Positions 36,813 through 46,089 of a stretch of DNA of 64,000 nucleotides are shown piece by piece. The DNA is from Bacillota bacterium (GTDB taxonomy: Bacteria; Bacillota; SHA-98; UBA4971). The translations under genes and the position numbers were made by a program. Each line of letters starts with the position of its first letter. Position 1 is the stretch's first letter. The notes under the pieces were generated by a model, which worked only from the letters and a program-made list of their open reading frames with translations, made no database searches and was not told where the DNA came from. The stretch spans positions 113,627 through 177,626 of the forward strand of contig JANLFY010000007.1 of the NCBI GenBank assembly GCA_024653485.1. Direction: 5' to 3'.

Positions 36813-37511
36813 GTGGTGGGTCAACGCGTGGAGGCAGTGGGGATTCTGGGCGCCGTGCCCCTCTTCAGCGGCCTGGATCGGGAAAGCCTGGAGAGGATCT
36901 CAGGAATAGCGCGCAGGCGTCGTTACGACCGAGGCTGCCCCATCTTCTTCGAGGGCGAGCCTGGTGGTTCTCTCTTGATAATCGCCGCAGGTGCGGTAAA
37001 GATCTTCAAGGTGTCTGAAGACGGACGCGAGAAAACCCTCGCCATCCTCAAGGCCGGGGATTTCTTCGGCGAGATGAGCATTTTCGACGGGGCGCCAAGG
37101 TCGGCGGCGGCGCAAGCTCTATCGAGCTGCGAGGTGCTGGTCATAGACAGAGAGGCGTTCCTTGCCTTGATGAAAAGCGCCCCCGAGCTGGCCACCGACA
37201 TCGCACTCGCGCTCGCCGAACGCCTGCGCAGGACCAACGAGGACTTGGAGCGCCTCGCGTTCCGCGACGCTCGGGGCAGGATCTTCGATGCCCTGCTGCA
37301 ACTCGCCAAAGCCCACGGTGAAAAGGCGGGCGTGGGAGTGCGCATCAAGCTGAGGCTAACTCACCAGGAGCTTGCGAACTACGCCGGGGTAACGAGAGAG
37401 ACGGTCACCAGGGTGCTCGCCGAGCTCGAGGAGAGCCGGCTCGTGAGCGTCGGGGACGACAAGCGGGTGGTCATCAGGGACGAGGATGCCCTTCGCCGCC
37501 TGGTGACGTGA
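36813..37511 (+). CDS. Crp/Fnr-family transcription regulator with a cyclic-nucleotide-type pocket
   Basis: 232 residues from the GTG at 36813; GTGs at 36831 and 36840 are alternatives. The N-terminal beta-roll (about 10-125) holds the phosphate-binding cassette F-F-G-E-M-S with G86 and E87, and R96-S97, the positions that hold cAMP in Crp. A dimer helix follows (about 125-155). The C-terminal winged helix (165-232) has the recognition helix in V-T-R-E-T-V-T-R-V-L. No cysteine cluster of Fnr type is present. It lies downstream of the adenylate cyclase and FecR genes on the same strand; whether they form one transcript is uncertain. Confidence 0.88.
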   Translation: MVGQRVEAVGILGAVPLFSGLDRESLERISGIARRRRYDRGCPIFFEGEPGGSLLIIAAGAVKIFKVSEDGREKTLAILKAGDFFGEMSIFDGAPRSAAAQALSSCEVLVIDREAFLALMKSAPELATDIALALAERLRRTNEDLERLAFRDARGRIFDALLQLAKAHGEKAGVGVRIKLRLTHQELANYAGVTRETVTRVLAELEESRLVSVGDDKRVVIRDEDALRRLVT

Positions 37512-37631
37512 CACGATCGGAAAGGACGATAGTTGACTTGCGTTTGCTCACGCGTCGGAAGGGAGAAGGGCTTCCGAGTCGAATGACGATCTAGACCGAA
37601 GTTGAGGCGCTGCCTCTTGGGGGGCATGTCC

Positions 37632-38198
37632 ATGGATTCGCCATCCACCAAATGCTGCAGGGTCGAGCGCGTTTTCTACTCCGTGGCGGAGTCTCCTGTG
37701 GGGGTCCTGCGGCTCGCGTCGAGCATCGATGGCCTCGTGAAGGTGAGCCTGCCTGCCGAGGGAGAGACCGGGTTCTTGGCATGGCTGGCGCTTTCGTTCC
37801 CGAATGCTGCTCTCGTCCCCGCCACGACCGAGCACGCGGCGTTCCACCATCAGCTTGACGAGTATTTCGGCGGCGTTCGGGAAATCTTCGACTTCAGGAT
37901 CAACCTCGTTTCGAGCGGATTCGTCAGACGAGTCCTGGAGGAGACCCGAAGGATCCCGTACGGAGCAACGGCGTCATATGGAGAGGTCGCGGCGGCGATA
38001 GGAAGACCCCGTGCTGCGAGGGCAGTGGGGAGAGCCCTCGCCCTGAATCCGCTGCCCATCGTGATCCCGTGTCATCGCGTGGTTGGAAAGAACGGGGCGC
38101 TCGTGGGGTTCGGAGGAGGTCTCGACCTCAAGGAGTGGCTCCTAGCCCACGAGCGGCGCGTTTCCTCGTCCTTGCGGCGAGACTCCGTGCCCGTCTAG
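37632..38198 (+). CDS. ogt: Methylated-DNA--protein-cysteine methyltransferase
   Basis: 188 residues from the ATG at 37632, seven bases after a GGGGGG run; an ATG at 37626 is an alternative. The active-site P-C-H-R motif is present in I-P-C-H-R-V-V-G near 150-157. The preceding R-x-x-x-x-I-P-Y-G-x-x-x-S-Y-G-E-V segment is the DNA-binding helix-turn-helix. The N-terminal ribonuclease-like domain covers about 1-85. The protein removes alkyl groups from O6-alkylguanine by irreversible transfer to the cysteine. It is a single gene with a hairpin at its stop codon. It may belong to the ada-type or ogt-type; only the latter fits its domain content. Confidence 0.9.
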   Translation: MDSPSTKCCRVERVFYSVAESPVGVLRLASSIDGLVKVSLPAEGETGFLAWLALSFPNAALVPATTEHAAFHHQLDEYFGGVREIFDFRINLVSSGFVRRVLEETRRIPYGATASYGEVAAAIGRPRAARAVGRALALNPLPIVIPCHRVVGKNGALVGFGGGLDLKEWLLAHERRVSSSLRRDSVPV

Positions 38199-38220
38199 GC
38201 CTGGACGAGGCTAGACGGGC
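38189..38220 (+). terminator. Hairpin at the ogt stop codon
   Basis: A perfect ten-base inverted repeat (38189-38198 with 38211-38220) around a 12-base loop; the left arm includes the stop codon. A pyrimidine-rich stretch follows about 35 bases later rather than an immediate U-run. Confidence 0.45.
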
Positions 38221-38438
38221 GCCTGACGGTCACATGAGACGCCGCACAGCCTTTCTCTTCTCTGTCAAGCACCCAGCTCCCAAGGCCGGCGTGATCGATC
38301 CTAATGTGCGAGCGCATGCGCGGGCGCGCGAAGGCGATAGGGAACACAGTGACGACCGCTTAAGGAAAGACCCTTGATCACGGCTTCCCATGGCGCTAGA
38401 AGGCCGGTGTCTGAGGATGCATTGTACGGGAGCGGAGG

Positions 38439-38447
38439 TGTTATAAT
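38439..38447 (+). promoter_or_regulatory. Extended -10 promoter of the ctsR operon
   Basis: TGTTATAAT is a perfect extended -10 element. No good -35 lies at 17 bases; TTGTAC at 38422 is only 14 bases away. The CtsR operator begins ten bases downstream, where it would block initiation. Confidence 0.65.
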
Positions 38448-38456
38448 ATGCTCGAA

Positions 38457-38474
38457 AGGTCAGGAAAGGTCAAA
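38457..38474 (+). promoter_or_regulatory. CtsR operator
   Basis: Two direct heptads, GGTCAGG and GGTCAAA, separated by AAA match the CtsR consensus (tandem GGTCAAA with a three-base spacer). The site overlaps the expected transcription start, so CtsR binding would autorepress ctsR-mcsA-mcsB-clpC. Confidence 0.85.
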
Positions 38475-38571
38475 GTCGTTCCCTAGTTGTTCCTGCCGGT
38501 ACGGTGCGGTAGACGAGGTAACTTCGCGGCGCATCGAGCTTGCGGCACTTCGAGTTCGAGAAGGGAAATCC

Positions 38572-39033
38572 GTGGGCAACCTCGCAGATTACATCGAAGC
38601 GTATCTCAAGAGACTTCTCGAGCGCGCCGAGGAGGGCATCATAGAGCTGCAGAGGCGCGAGCTGGCGGAGATGTTCAGGTGCGTTCCCTCGCAGATCAAT
38701 TACGTGCTCACCACGAGGTTCACCCCTGATAGGGGCTACGTCGTGGAGACCCGCAGGGGAGGCGGCGGTTACATTCGAATAGTCCGACTGTCCTTCCGGC
38801 CGAGCCAGGACCGAGCGTCGCTGATCGAAGAGGAGATCGGCGACGAGATCACGGAGAGGCGCGCAGACGCAATACTTGTGAGACTTGAGGACGAAGGCCT
38901 TCTCGACGAGGGGGAGCGTGCGTTCGTGAAAGCCGTGCTCGAGCGCGAGACGGCTAGGCTCCACCCGAGTTACCGAGGGACGGTCAGGGCCAGCCTGCTA
39001 AAGGCCATGGTGATGTTGTTGCTCAAGGAGTAG
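38572..39033 (+). CDS. ctsR: Heat-shock repressor CtsR
   Basis: 153 residues from the GTG at 38572, five bases after AAGGGA; the frame is open further upstream, but that part covers the promoter and operator. The start N-L-A-D-Y-I-E-A-Y-L-K-R-L is typical. The winged helix with the glycine-rich wing R-R-G-G-G-G-Y-I-R-I at about 60-69 contacts the operator. The C-terminal dimerisation part ends at A-M-V-M-L-L-L. It represses Clp genes at normal temperature and is released on heat or protein stress. It is first in the operon with mcsA, mcsB and clpC. Confidence 0.95.
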   Translation: MGNLADYIEAYLKRLLERAEEGIIELQRRELAEMFRCVPSQINYVLTTRFTPDRGYVVETRRGGGGYIRIVRLSFRPSQDRASLIEEEIGDEITERRADAILVRLEDEGLLDEGERAFVKAVLERETARLHPSYRGTVRASLLKAMVMLLLKE

Positions 39034-39102
39034 AACTGGTGTGGAACCGGTGGCCTGCCGCCGGTGCAGGCAGGCGACGTGCGTGGGATGGAGGTGTAGA
39101 CT

Positions 39103-39627
39103 ATGGTGTGCGACGAGTGCGGAAAGAGGCCGGCGAACGTCCATCTGACCAAGATTGTCAATGGAACGAAGACCGAATCGCACCTCTGCGAGCAATGCGC
39201 GCGCGAGAAGGGCGAGCTCGACTTCTTTACCGAGCCGAAGTTCTCGTTCCCGAGCCTTCTCGCGGGACTTCTGCAGCATGACCCGGGTTTCGCGGGGCCC
39301 GTGAGCCTTCCGAGCAGCGTAACGAACCGCTGCAGGGGATGCGGCCTGGACTTCTCCGAATTCCGCAACACGGGGTTTCTTGGATGCCCTGAGTGCTACG
39401 ACGAGTTCCGGCCGCGGCTCGAGCCGCTGCTCAGGCGAGTTCACGGCAGCGTTCGCCATACTGGGAAGGTCCCGGGAAGGACGGGTGCCGTGACTGGCAA
39501 GAGACGGGAGCTCGAGAACCTGCGTGCGGAGCTAGCCAGGCTGGTCGCCAAGGAGCAGTACGAAGAGGCTGCGAAAGTCCGCGACAGGATCCGATCCCTT
39601 GAGAAAGCCCTCGCGGACGAATCCTAG
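39103..39627 (+). CDS. mcsA: McsA, zinc-finger activator of the McsB kinase
   Basis: 174 residues from an ATG eight bases after GGAGG. Four C-x-x-C pairs are visible: C3/C6, C29/C32, one in C-R-G-C near 77-80 and one in C-P-E-C near 95-98. These build the zinc-binding domains. A UVR-type coiled coil closes the protein (about 137-170: L-x-x-L-V-A-K-E-Q-Y-E-E-A-A-K-V-R-D). McsA binds and activates the arginine kinase McsB and also affects CtsR. It lies 69 bases after ctsR and 12 bases before mcsB. Confidence 0.93.
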   Translation: MVCDECGKRPANVHLTKIVNGTKTESHLCEQCAREKGELDFFTEPKFSFPSLLAGLLQHDPGFAGPVSLPSSVTNRCRGCGLDFSEFRNTGFLGCPECYDEFRPRLEPLLRRVHGSVRHTGKVPGRTGAVTGKRRELENLRAELARLVAKEQYEEAAKVRDRIRSLEKALADES

Positions 39628-39639
39628 GGAGGTGCGAAC

Positions 39640-40707
39640 GTGTCACTCGGAGACATAATAGACAGGACGTCCAGTGCGTGGATGCAAGCGGACGCCCCGT
39701 CCGCCGACGTGGTACTGAGCTCGCGCGTACGGCTCGCCAGGAATATCGCGGGCGTTCCCTTTCCGCATCAAGCATCCGAGGCGGACCTCGCGAAGGTCGT
39801 GGAATATGCCCAAAAGGCGATCCGGGTATCGAAGGGCCTGACGGACCTCGTGGTGATCCGCTTGTCCGAGACACCCGCCCTCGACCGGCAGATCCTGGTG
39901 GAAAAGCACCTCATCAGTCCGCAGCATGCGCAGGGGGCGAAGCATCGCCTGGTCGCGATACGCCCTGACGAGACGGTGAGCGTGATGGTAAACGAGGAAG
40001 ACCATCTTCGCATCCAGGCGCTTCTGCCGGGGCTGCAGCTCAAGGAGGCCCTCCGGTTGGCGAGCCAGGTGGACGACGCGTTCGAGGGCGCCGTGGATTA
40101 CGCATTCGACGACAGGCTGGGGTACATCACCGCCTGTCCCACCAACGTGGGCACAGGGCTTCGCGCCTCGGTCATGGTGCATCTGCCCGCCCTCACCACC
40201 ACGGGTCAAGTGGGGCGGGTGCTGGCCACTGTCTCCAATGTCGGGGTGGCGGTGAGAGGCTTGTACGGTGAAGGCTCTGAGGCAACGGGGAATGTCTTTC
40301 AACTCTCAAATCAGGTGACCCTCGGCCGGCCCGAAGTCGAGTTGGTGGACAACCTCGCGGGCGTCACCAAGCAGATCATCGATCAAGAACGCAGCGTCCG
40401 CGAGAAGCTGGTGCGCGAGAGGAGAGACCAGCTCGAGGACAAGGTGAACAGGGCGTACGGACTCCTGTCCCACGCTCGGCTCATGACATCCCAGGAGGCT
40501 CTGGGGCTTCTCTCGGACGTCAGGCTTGGGGTTGAGGCCGGGCTGCTCCCCGACGTTGAGGCGAAGACCTTGAACGAGCTCATGGTCATCACTCAACCGG
40601 CCTATCTTCAAAGGATTATGGGTAGGGAGCTTGCACCGCATGAGAGAGACGTGCGACGGGCCGCGTTGATAAGAGAGAAGATAAGGGCCAGGAAGGAAGG
40701 GAGATAG
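39640..40707 (+). CDS. mcsB: Protein-arginine kinase McsB
   Basis: 355 residues from a GTG after GGGAGGTG. The phosphagen-kinase fold is recognised from S-S-R-V-R-L-A-R-N at 27-35 and the C-terminal R-D-V-R-R-A motif near 337-342. That motif is the phosphoarginine-binding site shared by McsB proteins and absent from metabolic arginine kinases. The enzyme phosphorylates arginines on client proteins so that ClpC-ClpP degrades them, and it inactivates CtsR. The neighbouring mcsA and clpC genes support this. clpC starts two bases after its stop. Confidence 0.95.
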   Translation: MSLGDIIDRTSSAWMQADAPSADVVLSSRVRLARNIAGVPFPHQASEADLAKVVEYAQKAIRVSKGLTDLVVIRLSETPALDRQILVEKHLISPQHAQGAKHRLVAIRPDETVSVMVNEEDHLRIQALLPGLQLKEALRLASQVDDAFEGAVDYAFDDRLGYITACPTNVGTGLRASVMVHLPALTTTGQVGRVLATVSNVGVAVRGLYGEGSEATGNVFQLSNQVTLGRPEVELVDNLAGVTKQIIDQERSVREKLVRERRDQLEDKVNRAYGLLSHARLMTSQEALGLLSDVRLGVEAGLLPDVEAKTLNELMVITQPAYLQRIMGRELAPHERDVRRAALIREKIRARKEGR

Positions 40708-40709
40708 AT

Positions 40710-43157
40710 ATGATGATGTTCGGAGGACTCACCGAAAGAGCGCAGCGGGTCCTTCAACTCTCCCAGGAGGAGGCGAGACGACTCGGCCACGATGTCGTCG
40801 GCACGGAACACCTCCTGCTCGGGCTGGTCGGAGAGGGTCAGGGTATCGCCGCCCGTGCCCTTCAAAACTTGGGCATAAACCTCGACAACGTGCGGGAAGC
40901 GGTGGAGAGCATGGTGGGCCGGGGCGATCCGGAACGCGTGCGCATGCTGACGCTCACACCACGCGCGAAGAAAGTGCTCGAGCTCGCCATGGCGGAAGCA
41001 CGGCAGCTCGGCCAGGGGTATATCGGCACTGAGCACATCCTCCTAGGGCTGATCCGGGAGGGCGAGGGTGTGGCCGCGCAGGTGCTCACCAGCCTCGGGG
41101 CGGACCTTGAGAAAGTCCGCAAGGAGGTCGTGGGTCTCCTAGGAGAGGCCCCTGGTGCCGCGGCGAAGGGGCGGAAGGCGCACAAGACGCCCACCCTCGA
41201 TCAGTATGGGCGGGACCTTACTGCAATGGCGGAAGAGGGTAAGTTGGACCCAGTCATCGGCCGAGCCAAGGAGATCGAACGGGTCATTCAGGTCTTGAGC
41301 CGGAGGACCAAGAACAACCCGGTCCTCATAGGCGATCCTGGAGTCGGCAAAACCGCCATCGTTGAGGGCTTGGCTCAGAACGTGGCCCGCGGCGACGTGC
41401 CCGAAGTGCTGCGCGGGAAGCGCGTCATCGCCCTCGACATGGGATCGATGGTGGCTGGCACGAAGTTCAGGGGGGAGTTCGAGGAACGTCTCAAGCGCGT
41501 GGTGGACGAGATCAGGGCATCGGGGGATGTCGTGCTCTTCATAGACGAGATGCACACGATAGTCGGCGCGGGAGCCGCCGAAGGGGCCATTGACGCCGCG
41601 AACATCCTCAAGCCCGCGCTTGCCAGGGGTGAGCTTCAGTGCATCGGCGCGACGACCATCGATGAGTACCGCAAGTACGTGGAGAAGGACGCCGCCCTCG
41701 AGAGGCGGTTCCAGCCAATCATGGTCGGTGAGCCGACGGTGGATGAGACCATAGCCATCTTGGAAGGACTCCGGGACAGGTATGAAGCCCACCATCGCGT
41801 GAAGATCACCGATGAGGCGCTTCGGGCAGCGGCGCGTCTTGCGGATCGCTACATCACAGACAGGTTCCTGCCCGACAAGGCCATCGACCTGGTGGACGAG
41901 GCTTCCTCGAAGGTCAGGCTTGCGACCACGATAGAGCCGCCGGATCTGAAGAAGCTCGAGGACGAGTTCAACAGGATAAGGACGGAAAAGGAAGCGGCCA
42001 TCAAGAACGAGGAGTTCGAGAAGGCGGCGAACCTAAGGGACAAGGAACAGAAGATCAAGGAAGAGATCGACGCGAGGAAGAACGAATGGCAGAGCAAGCG
42101 CGGCATGGCAGAGGCCACGGTCACGGCCGAGCACATCGCCCAGGTCGTGTCCTCGTGGACGGGTGTCCCCGTCGCGCAGCTGGCGGAGGAAGAGACCCGA
42201 CGCCTGCTCAAGCTGGAGGAGATTCTGCACAAGAGGGTCATCGGCCAGGACGAGCCGGTTGAGGCTCTCGCGAGGGCGATCCGCAGAGCGCGTGCCGGGC
42301 TGAAGGACCCCAGACGCCCGATCGGATCGTTCATCTTCCTCGGTCCGACGGGCGTGGGCAAGACGGAGCTAGCTAGGGCGCTCGCCGAGGCGCTCTTCGG
42401 GGACGAGGACGCCATGATAGCCTTCGACATGTCCGAGTATATGGAGAGGCACACTGTCTCCAGGCTGATCGGCGCTCCTCCGGGCTACGTCGGCTACGAG
42501 GAGGCAGGTCAACTGACGGAAAGGGTGCGCAGACGACCGTACTCCGTGGTTCTGTTCGACGAGATCGAGAAGGCACACCCGGATGTCTTCAACGTCTTGC
42601 TCCAAGTGCTCGAAGACGGGAGGCTTACCGACGGCAAGGGACGGACCGTGGACTTTCGCAACACCGTCGTCATAATGACCTCGAACGTCGGCGCAAACCT
42701 CATAGACCGGGAGTCCAAGCTGGGGTTCACCGCACGCGAGGACGAGGATTACAGCTACGAACGGATGAAGGAGAAGATCACGTCGGAGCTCAGGCGGACC
42801 TTCAGGCCCGAGTTCCTGAACAGGGTGGATGAGGTCATAGTGTTCCGTGCGCTGACGCCGGAGCAGATCAGGCAGATCGTGGACCTGCAGCTCAAAGACG
42901 TAGAAGCGAGGCTCAGAGATCACGACATTCACCTGGAGGTGACAGACGAAGCCAAGGAGCTTCTCGCCAAGGAGGGCTTCAGCAGGGAGTTCGGAGCGCG
43001 TCCGCTCAGGAGGACCATCGAGCGCATGGTCGAGAACAGGCTGTCGGAAGAGCTGCTCCAAGGGTACGTCAAGGACGGCGACACCGTGAGAGTGACGGTC
43101 AAAGAAGGGGCCATCGTCGTGGAGAAGAAGCAAGGGGTTGCGGTGGGCCGCGAGTAG
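40710..43157 (+). CDS. clpC: AAA+ unfoldase ClpC
   Basis: 815 residues from the ATG at 40710 or 40713. Two N-terminal Clp repeats cover about 5-145, the region that binds McsB and phosphoarginine clients. The first AAA module has Walker A G-D-P-G-V-G-K-T at 208-215. A middle domain with a UVR-like segment ([13 protein letters not shown], about 432-444) follows. The second module has G-P-T-G-V-G-K-T at 545-552. The C-terminal D2-small domain closes the protein. ClpC unfolds proteins and feeds them to ClpP, whose gene is not in the window. It is the last gene of the ctsR operon. Confidence 0.96.
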   Translation: MMMFGGLTERAQRVLQLSQEEARRLGHDVVGTEHLLLGLVGEGQGIAARALQNLGINLDNVREAVESMVGRGDPERVRMLTLTPRAKKVLELAMAEARQLGQGYIGTEHILLGLIREGEGVAAQVLTSLGADLEKVRKEVVGLLGEAPGAAAKGRKAHKTPTLDQYGRDLTAMAEEGKLDPVIGRAKEIERVIQVLSRRTKNNPVLIGDPGVGKTAIVEGLAQNVARGDVPEVLRGKRVIALDMGSMVAGTKFRGEFEERLKRVVDEIRASGDVVLFIDEMHTIVGAGAAEGAIDAANILKPALARGELQCIGATTIDEYRKYVEKDAALERRFQPIMVGEPTVDETIAILEGLRDRYEAHHRVKITDEALRAAARLADRYITDRFLPDKAIDLVDEASSKVRLATTIEPPDLKKLEDEFNRIRTEKEAAIKNEEFEKAANLRDKEQKIKEEIDARKNEWQSKRGMAEATVTAEHIAQVVSSWTGVPVAQLAEEETRRLLKLEEILHKRVIGQDEPVEALARAIRRARAGLKDPRRPIGSFIFLGPTGVGKTELARALAEALFGDEDAMIAFDMSEYMERHTVSRLIGAPPGYVGYEEAGQLTERVRRRPYSVVLFDEIEKAHPDVFNVLLQVLEDGRLTDGKGRTVDFRNTVVIMTSNVGANLIDRESKLGFTAREDEDYSYERMKEKITSELRRTFRPEFLNRVDEVIVFRALTPEQIRQIVDLQLKDVEARLRDHDIHLEVTDEAKELLAKEGFSREFGARPLRRTIERMVENRLSEELLQGYVKDGDTVRVTVKEGAIVVEKKQGVAVGRE

Positions 43158-43551
43158 AGTGAGGCAGGGACGACGGCCTGCTCGTCGGTCGGACGGCGAG
43201 GGCCGCTTCGAAACCGGCGGGGCCCAAGAGGGGGTCCGCTGGACAAGGCGTGTCTCGGGAAGCCAGGGCCGTTCGCACCTCCCGACCAGGCGGGACAGCT
43301 TCTGACATGCCGCGACGAACCACGACACATCTGGACACGTAACGCGCTGCGAGACGCCAGGCGGACCAGCCGGGCACGCGCTCACCTCTGTGGGTGAGGA
43401 GTCGCCCCGCTGGTTCGCGCTTTTTGGCGACAGGGATCTTGTTCGAAGCGGCGAACCTCGTGACCGATCCCCCTTTTCTTGAATAACCTGGCTCCCGTTG
43501 CGTCCAAACAAATGGGTGCGGTGTGGGGCAGGAGTGGGGAGGGTCGCGGGA
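43158..43551 (+). other. Intergenic region after clpC
   Basis: 394 bases without a supported gene. It contains a short hairpin at about 43381-43398, the likely clpC terminator at 43433-43480 and AT-richer sequence near 43475-43515 that could hold the promoter of the ECF sigma gene. No clear ECF-type -35/-10 pair with normal spacing was found. Confidence 0.5.
43433..43480 (+). terminator. Probable clpC operon terminator
   Basis: Nested pairs (43433-43438 with 43466-43471; 43441-43445 with 43452-43456) form a two-part stem followed by CCTTTTCTT. The stem is interrupted, so efficiency is uncertain. Confidence 0.45.
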
Positions 43552-44157
43552 GTGGAAACACCCGACGGAGCCCTCATACGGCGATGTCGTGCCGGGGACG
43601 AGGCGGCGTTCGAGGAGGTGGTCGCGGCCTATCACCGGCGAGTGTGGAGCATCGCGTATCAGATGAGCGGGGACCCTGATGACGCCGATGACATCACGCA
43701 GGAAGCGTTCGTGAGGGTCTACCGGTCGGTTCACAAGTTCCGTGAGGAGTCGGCGTTCTCTACGTGGCTCTACCGAATCACGATCAACCTGTGCGCCGAC
43801 TATCTGAGGCGGCGCCGAAGGCGTCCTGACACGGTGTCTTTGGACTCGGTTGACGTGGAAGGCCGCGTTCAGGGGAGGCAGATCCCGATCGCTTCGGGCA
43901 GTCCCGCAGGTACGCATAACCCTTCCGGGAGCCCGCTGCGGGAGGCGGAAGCTGCTGAGCTTCGTGCCAGGCTAAAGCAGGCCCTGCTGTCGCTGCCTGA
44001 GTACTACCGGTCTGTAGTCGTCCTGCGCGACATCGAGGGTCTATCCTACAGGGAGATAGCGTTGGCGCTGGGCTGCCCGGAGGGCACGGTCATGTCGAGG
44101 TTGTTCTATGCCAAGAAGGCTTTGCGAGAGAAACTTCGAAGTTACGTACAAGGGTGA
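43552..44157 (+). CDS. ECF-family RNA polymerase sigma factor
   Basis: 201 residues from the GTG at 43552, eight bases after GGAGGG. Region 2 includes the D-A-D-D-I-T-Q-E-A-F-V-R-V-Y segment (about 44-57), the core-binding helix. Region 4 carries L-P-E-Y-Y-R-S-V-V-V-L-R-D-I-E-G-L-S-Y-R-E-I-A (about 150-172), then the recognition helix with G-T-V-M-S-R-L. The linker between them (about 100-135) is long and rich in proline, glycine and serine. It is followed six bases later by a zinc anti-sigma factor and a membrane fusion protein, so the three form an ECF regulatory unit. Confidence 0.93.
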   Translation: METPDGALIRRCRAGDEAAFEEVVAAYHRRVWSIAYQMSGDPDDADDITQEAFVRVYRSVHKFREESAFSTWLYRITINLCADYLRRRRRRPDTVSLDSVDVEGRVQGRQIPIASGSPAGTHNPSGSPLREAEAAELRARLKQALLSLPEYYRSVVVLRDIEGLSYREIALALGCPEGTVMSRLFYAKKALREKLRSYVQG

Positions 44158-44163
44158 TAGTGC

Positions 44164-44637
44164 GTGGGCGGATTCATTCAGCGGAAACGCAGTCGTCTGC
44201 GTTGCCGCGACCTCCAGCGAGCGGTCCTGGCATACGCGGAGGAAGGGCTCGGCGGACCAGAGCGCGAGGTTGTGGAGGCTCACATCAGGACGTGCGAGAC
44301 GTGCAGGCAGGCTGCGGAGCACCTGAGAGAGGTGACCCTTGCGGTGAGGGCGCTGCGCAGTGAGCCGCCTGCGGCGCTCGACGCCGCGCAAATCGCACGG
44401 CTCGCCCGGCGGAGGGCTGAGGAAGGGCGAGGGCTTCGCAGCTTGGCCGCGAAAGTGAGCCGTTGGGCAGATGACGTCATAGGCCCCGTGGTGGAATGCC
44501 CCGCTGAGGCGCTCGTGGCCTCGGGGCTGGTGCTCTGGCTTGCTGCGGCCGGCATGGCGCACGCCTTGAGCCTCAATCAGCTCGCGGGAAGGCTGGCTGC
44601 GCTCGCGCTCGTCCGCGTTGGCCTGCCGGGGTTCTAG
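44164..44637 (+). CDS. Zinc-finger anti-sigma factor
   Basis: 157 residues from a GTG. The zinc-binding anti-sigma motif is visible as H41-x3-C45-x2-C48 (A-H-I-R-T-C-E-T-C-R), after an L-A-Y-A-E-E-G-L-G-G-P-E helix. The middle is charged. One hydrophobic segment near 118-138 probably spans the membrane, leaving a very short external tail of about 15 residues. It should hold the ECF factor inactive at the membrane. The lack of a sizeable external domain suggests that sensing is done by a partner, perhaps the next gene product. Confidence 0.85.
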   Translation: MGGFIQRKRSRLRCRDLQRAVLAYAEEGLGGPEREVVEAHIRTCETCRQAAEHLREVTLAVRALRSEPPAALDAAQIARLARRRAEEGRGLRSLAAKVSRWADDVIGPVVECPAEALVASGLVLWLAAAGMAHALSLNQLAGRLAALALVRVGLPGF

Positions 44638-44660
44638 ACAAAAGAGGAGGGGTTCGAGGA

Positions 44661-45818
44661 ATGCGGGGCGTCCGGCTCTGGCTGACCAGGTTCGTGCTGC
44701 ACCCCGACGTTTTCTTCCATGACGTGAAGGCGGGCTCGCCGGTCTGGCCTTCCCTATCGATAGCGGCGCTTGCTCACTGGGGAACGGGCGTCTACCTTTC
44801 GGAAGCTCTAGCGCCCGACGTGAGCTGGTTGCCCGCCTACATCGCCTCGGGCTTGGTAGTGGGCGCAGCAATCGCTGTGGCGTTGCTCGCGGTGCTTCAC
44901 GTGGTCGCCCGCGTGCTGGGCGGGCGCGGCGACATACGTGACCTCGCCCGGGTTTGGGGGTACACCCACCTGCCTGAAATGGTGACCGGCGTGATCCTTG
45001 CAGCAATTCTGAAGGTCACGGTTTTCAGCGGATTGGCACAACGCAGTCCCGGTGTGGGCTGGCTCATCGGGATTGTTGTCGTCGCTCTCATCACCGCGCT
45101 TTGGTCCATCATCTTGCGGATCCAGGCGGTTAAGGTGGTATACGACCGCGGTGTGCTGACGTGCACGATAGTCCTGATCCTGTTCGGAATTGCGAGCGGC
45201 GTCTTGGGAGGAGCAGCGCAGTTTGCCGTGCAGACCGTGGGCGTGAGGGCTCCAATCATGGCCGCGCTCATGGACCCCATGGATCCGCGCTTGGCTCGCG
45301 ACGTTCGCGCGATCTCCGAGGGTCAGATGTCCCTTGCTGTTCGACTGGGCTCCGACGACGGGACGATGAACGTTCCGATTAACGCGAGAGCGCACCCGCC
45401 AAGAAGAGGAGACATGGTCGTGTTCTGCCGCGACGACCACACGCGTAGCGACCTCAAGCATAGCGCCAGGCTCATCTCCATGGGCATTGGCTTCGGAAGA
45501 GGCGCTTCGGATTTCGTTGCGGATGTCGGGATCGCGCGGGTGGTGGGCTTGGGCGGGGACACCGTGGAAGTGAGGAGCGGCAGGGTGGTGTTGAACGGCA
45601 AGGAGCTGGACGAGCCGTACGTGAAGGTCGCGGGAGACATCTCGGTGAAGCCCGTGAACGTGCCTGAGGGATCTTTCTTCCTACTCGGCGACAACAGGTT
45701 GCTCGAACCGGAATCGTACGGCGCAGGCATCGTGGCGGGAGAAAGGATCCTGGGAAGGACGCTCCGCACTTGGATGGAGATATCCGTCCCAGTCTTGCGG
45801 GCTCTTTTGTTCGGGTGA
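44661..45818 (+). CDS. Yip1-like membrane domain fused to a signal-peptidase-I-like domain lacking catalytic residues
   Basis: 385 residues. Residues 1-200 contain about five membrane helices and a Yip1-like pattern (D-L-A-R-V-W-G-Y-T-H-L-P near 94-105). The C-terminal part (about 245-370) follows the signal peptidase I boxes: R-G-D-M-V-V-F at 249-255, A-R-V-V-G-L-G-G-D-T-V at 292-302, L-N-G-K-E-L-D-E-P-Y at 311-320 and L-L-G-D-N-R at 341-346. The catalytic lysine before R-V-V-G-L is alanine (A292), and no S-M-x-P serine motif precedes the first box. It is therefore probably not a peptidase. It belongs to the ECF sigma operon, 23 bases after the anti-sigma gene. Confidence 0.8.
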   Translation: MRGVRLWLTRFVLHPDVFFHDVKAGSPVWPSLSIAALAHWGTGVYLSEALAPDVSWLPAYIASGLVVGAAIAVALLAVLHVVARVLGGRGDIRDLARVWGYTHLPEMVTGVILAAILKVTVFSGLAQRSPGVGWLIGIVVVALITALWSIILRIQAVKVVYDRGVLTCTIVLILFGIASGVLGGAAQFAVQTVGVRAPIMAALMDPMDPRLARDVRAISEGQMSLAVRLGSDDGTMNVPINARAHPPRRGDMVVFCRDDHTRSDLKHSARLISMGIGFGRGASDFVADVGIARVVGLGGDTVEVRSGRVVLNGKELDEPYVKVAGDISVKPVNVPEGSFFLLGDNRLLEPESYGAGIVAGERILGRTLRTWMEISVPVLRALLFG

Positions 45819-46006
45819 GGGCTTGCGATGATCCACAGAGCCTGAGCGTCAGGTGCGCCGCCGTTCAGCATGACGGAGGCGGGCGGCTTATTGCCTCTTG
45901 TCGAGGTTCGGTGAGAGAGCCCGACGTCGGAGATCCGGAATGAGCGGCGCGCACCGCGAAAGCCTGTTGACACGCGTCCGGGAACTGCCCCTATTCGCTG
46001 CATGTG

Positions 46007-46015
46007 TGGTAGAAT
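46007..46015 (+). promoter_or_regulatory. Possible extended -10 promoter before the DUF1893 gene
   Basis: TGGTAGAAT fits the extended -10 pattern TGnTAnAAT, with no good -35. It lies about 75 bases before the preferred start codon. Confidence 0.4.
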
Positions 46016-46089
46016 TGGTTCGTGGGTGGACGGGAGTCACGCGACCGTCCCCGCGGACCATCGTTCTGTCTGATAGGGGTGTTTGGAGA

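Noticed and set aside
43381..43551. ECF-type autoregulatory promoter before the sigma gene
   Set aside because: An AACC and a CGTC are present but only about 12 bases apart, too close for an ECF promoter.
42369..43577. 402-codon minus-strand frame opposite the clpC end
   Set aside because: Antisense to the conserved second AAA module of ClpC; composition is that of a shadow frame.
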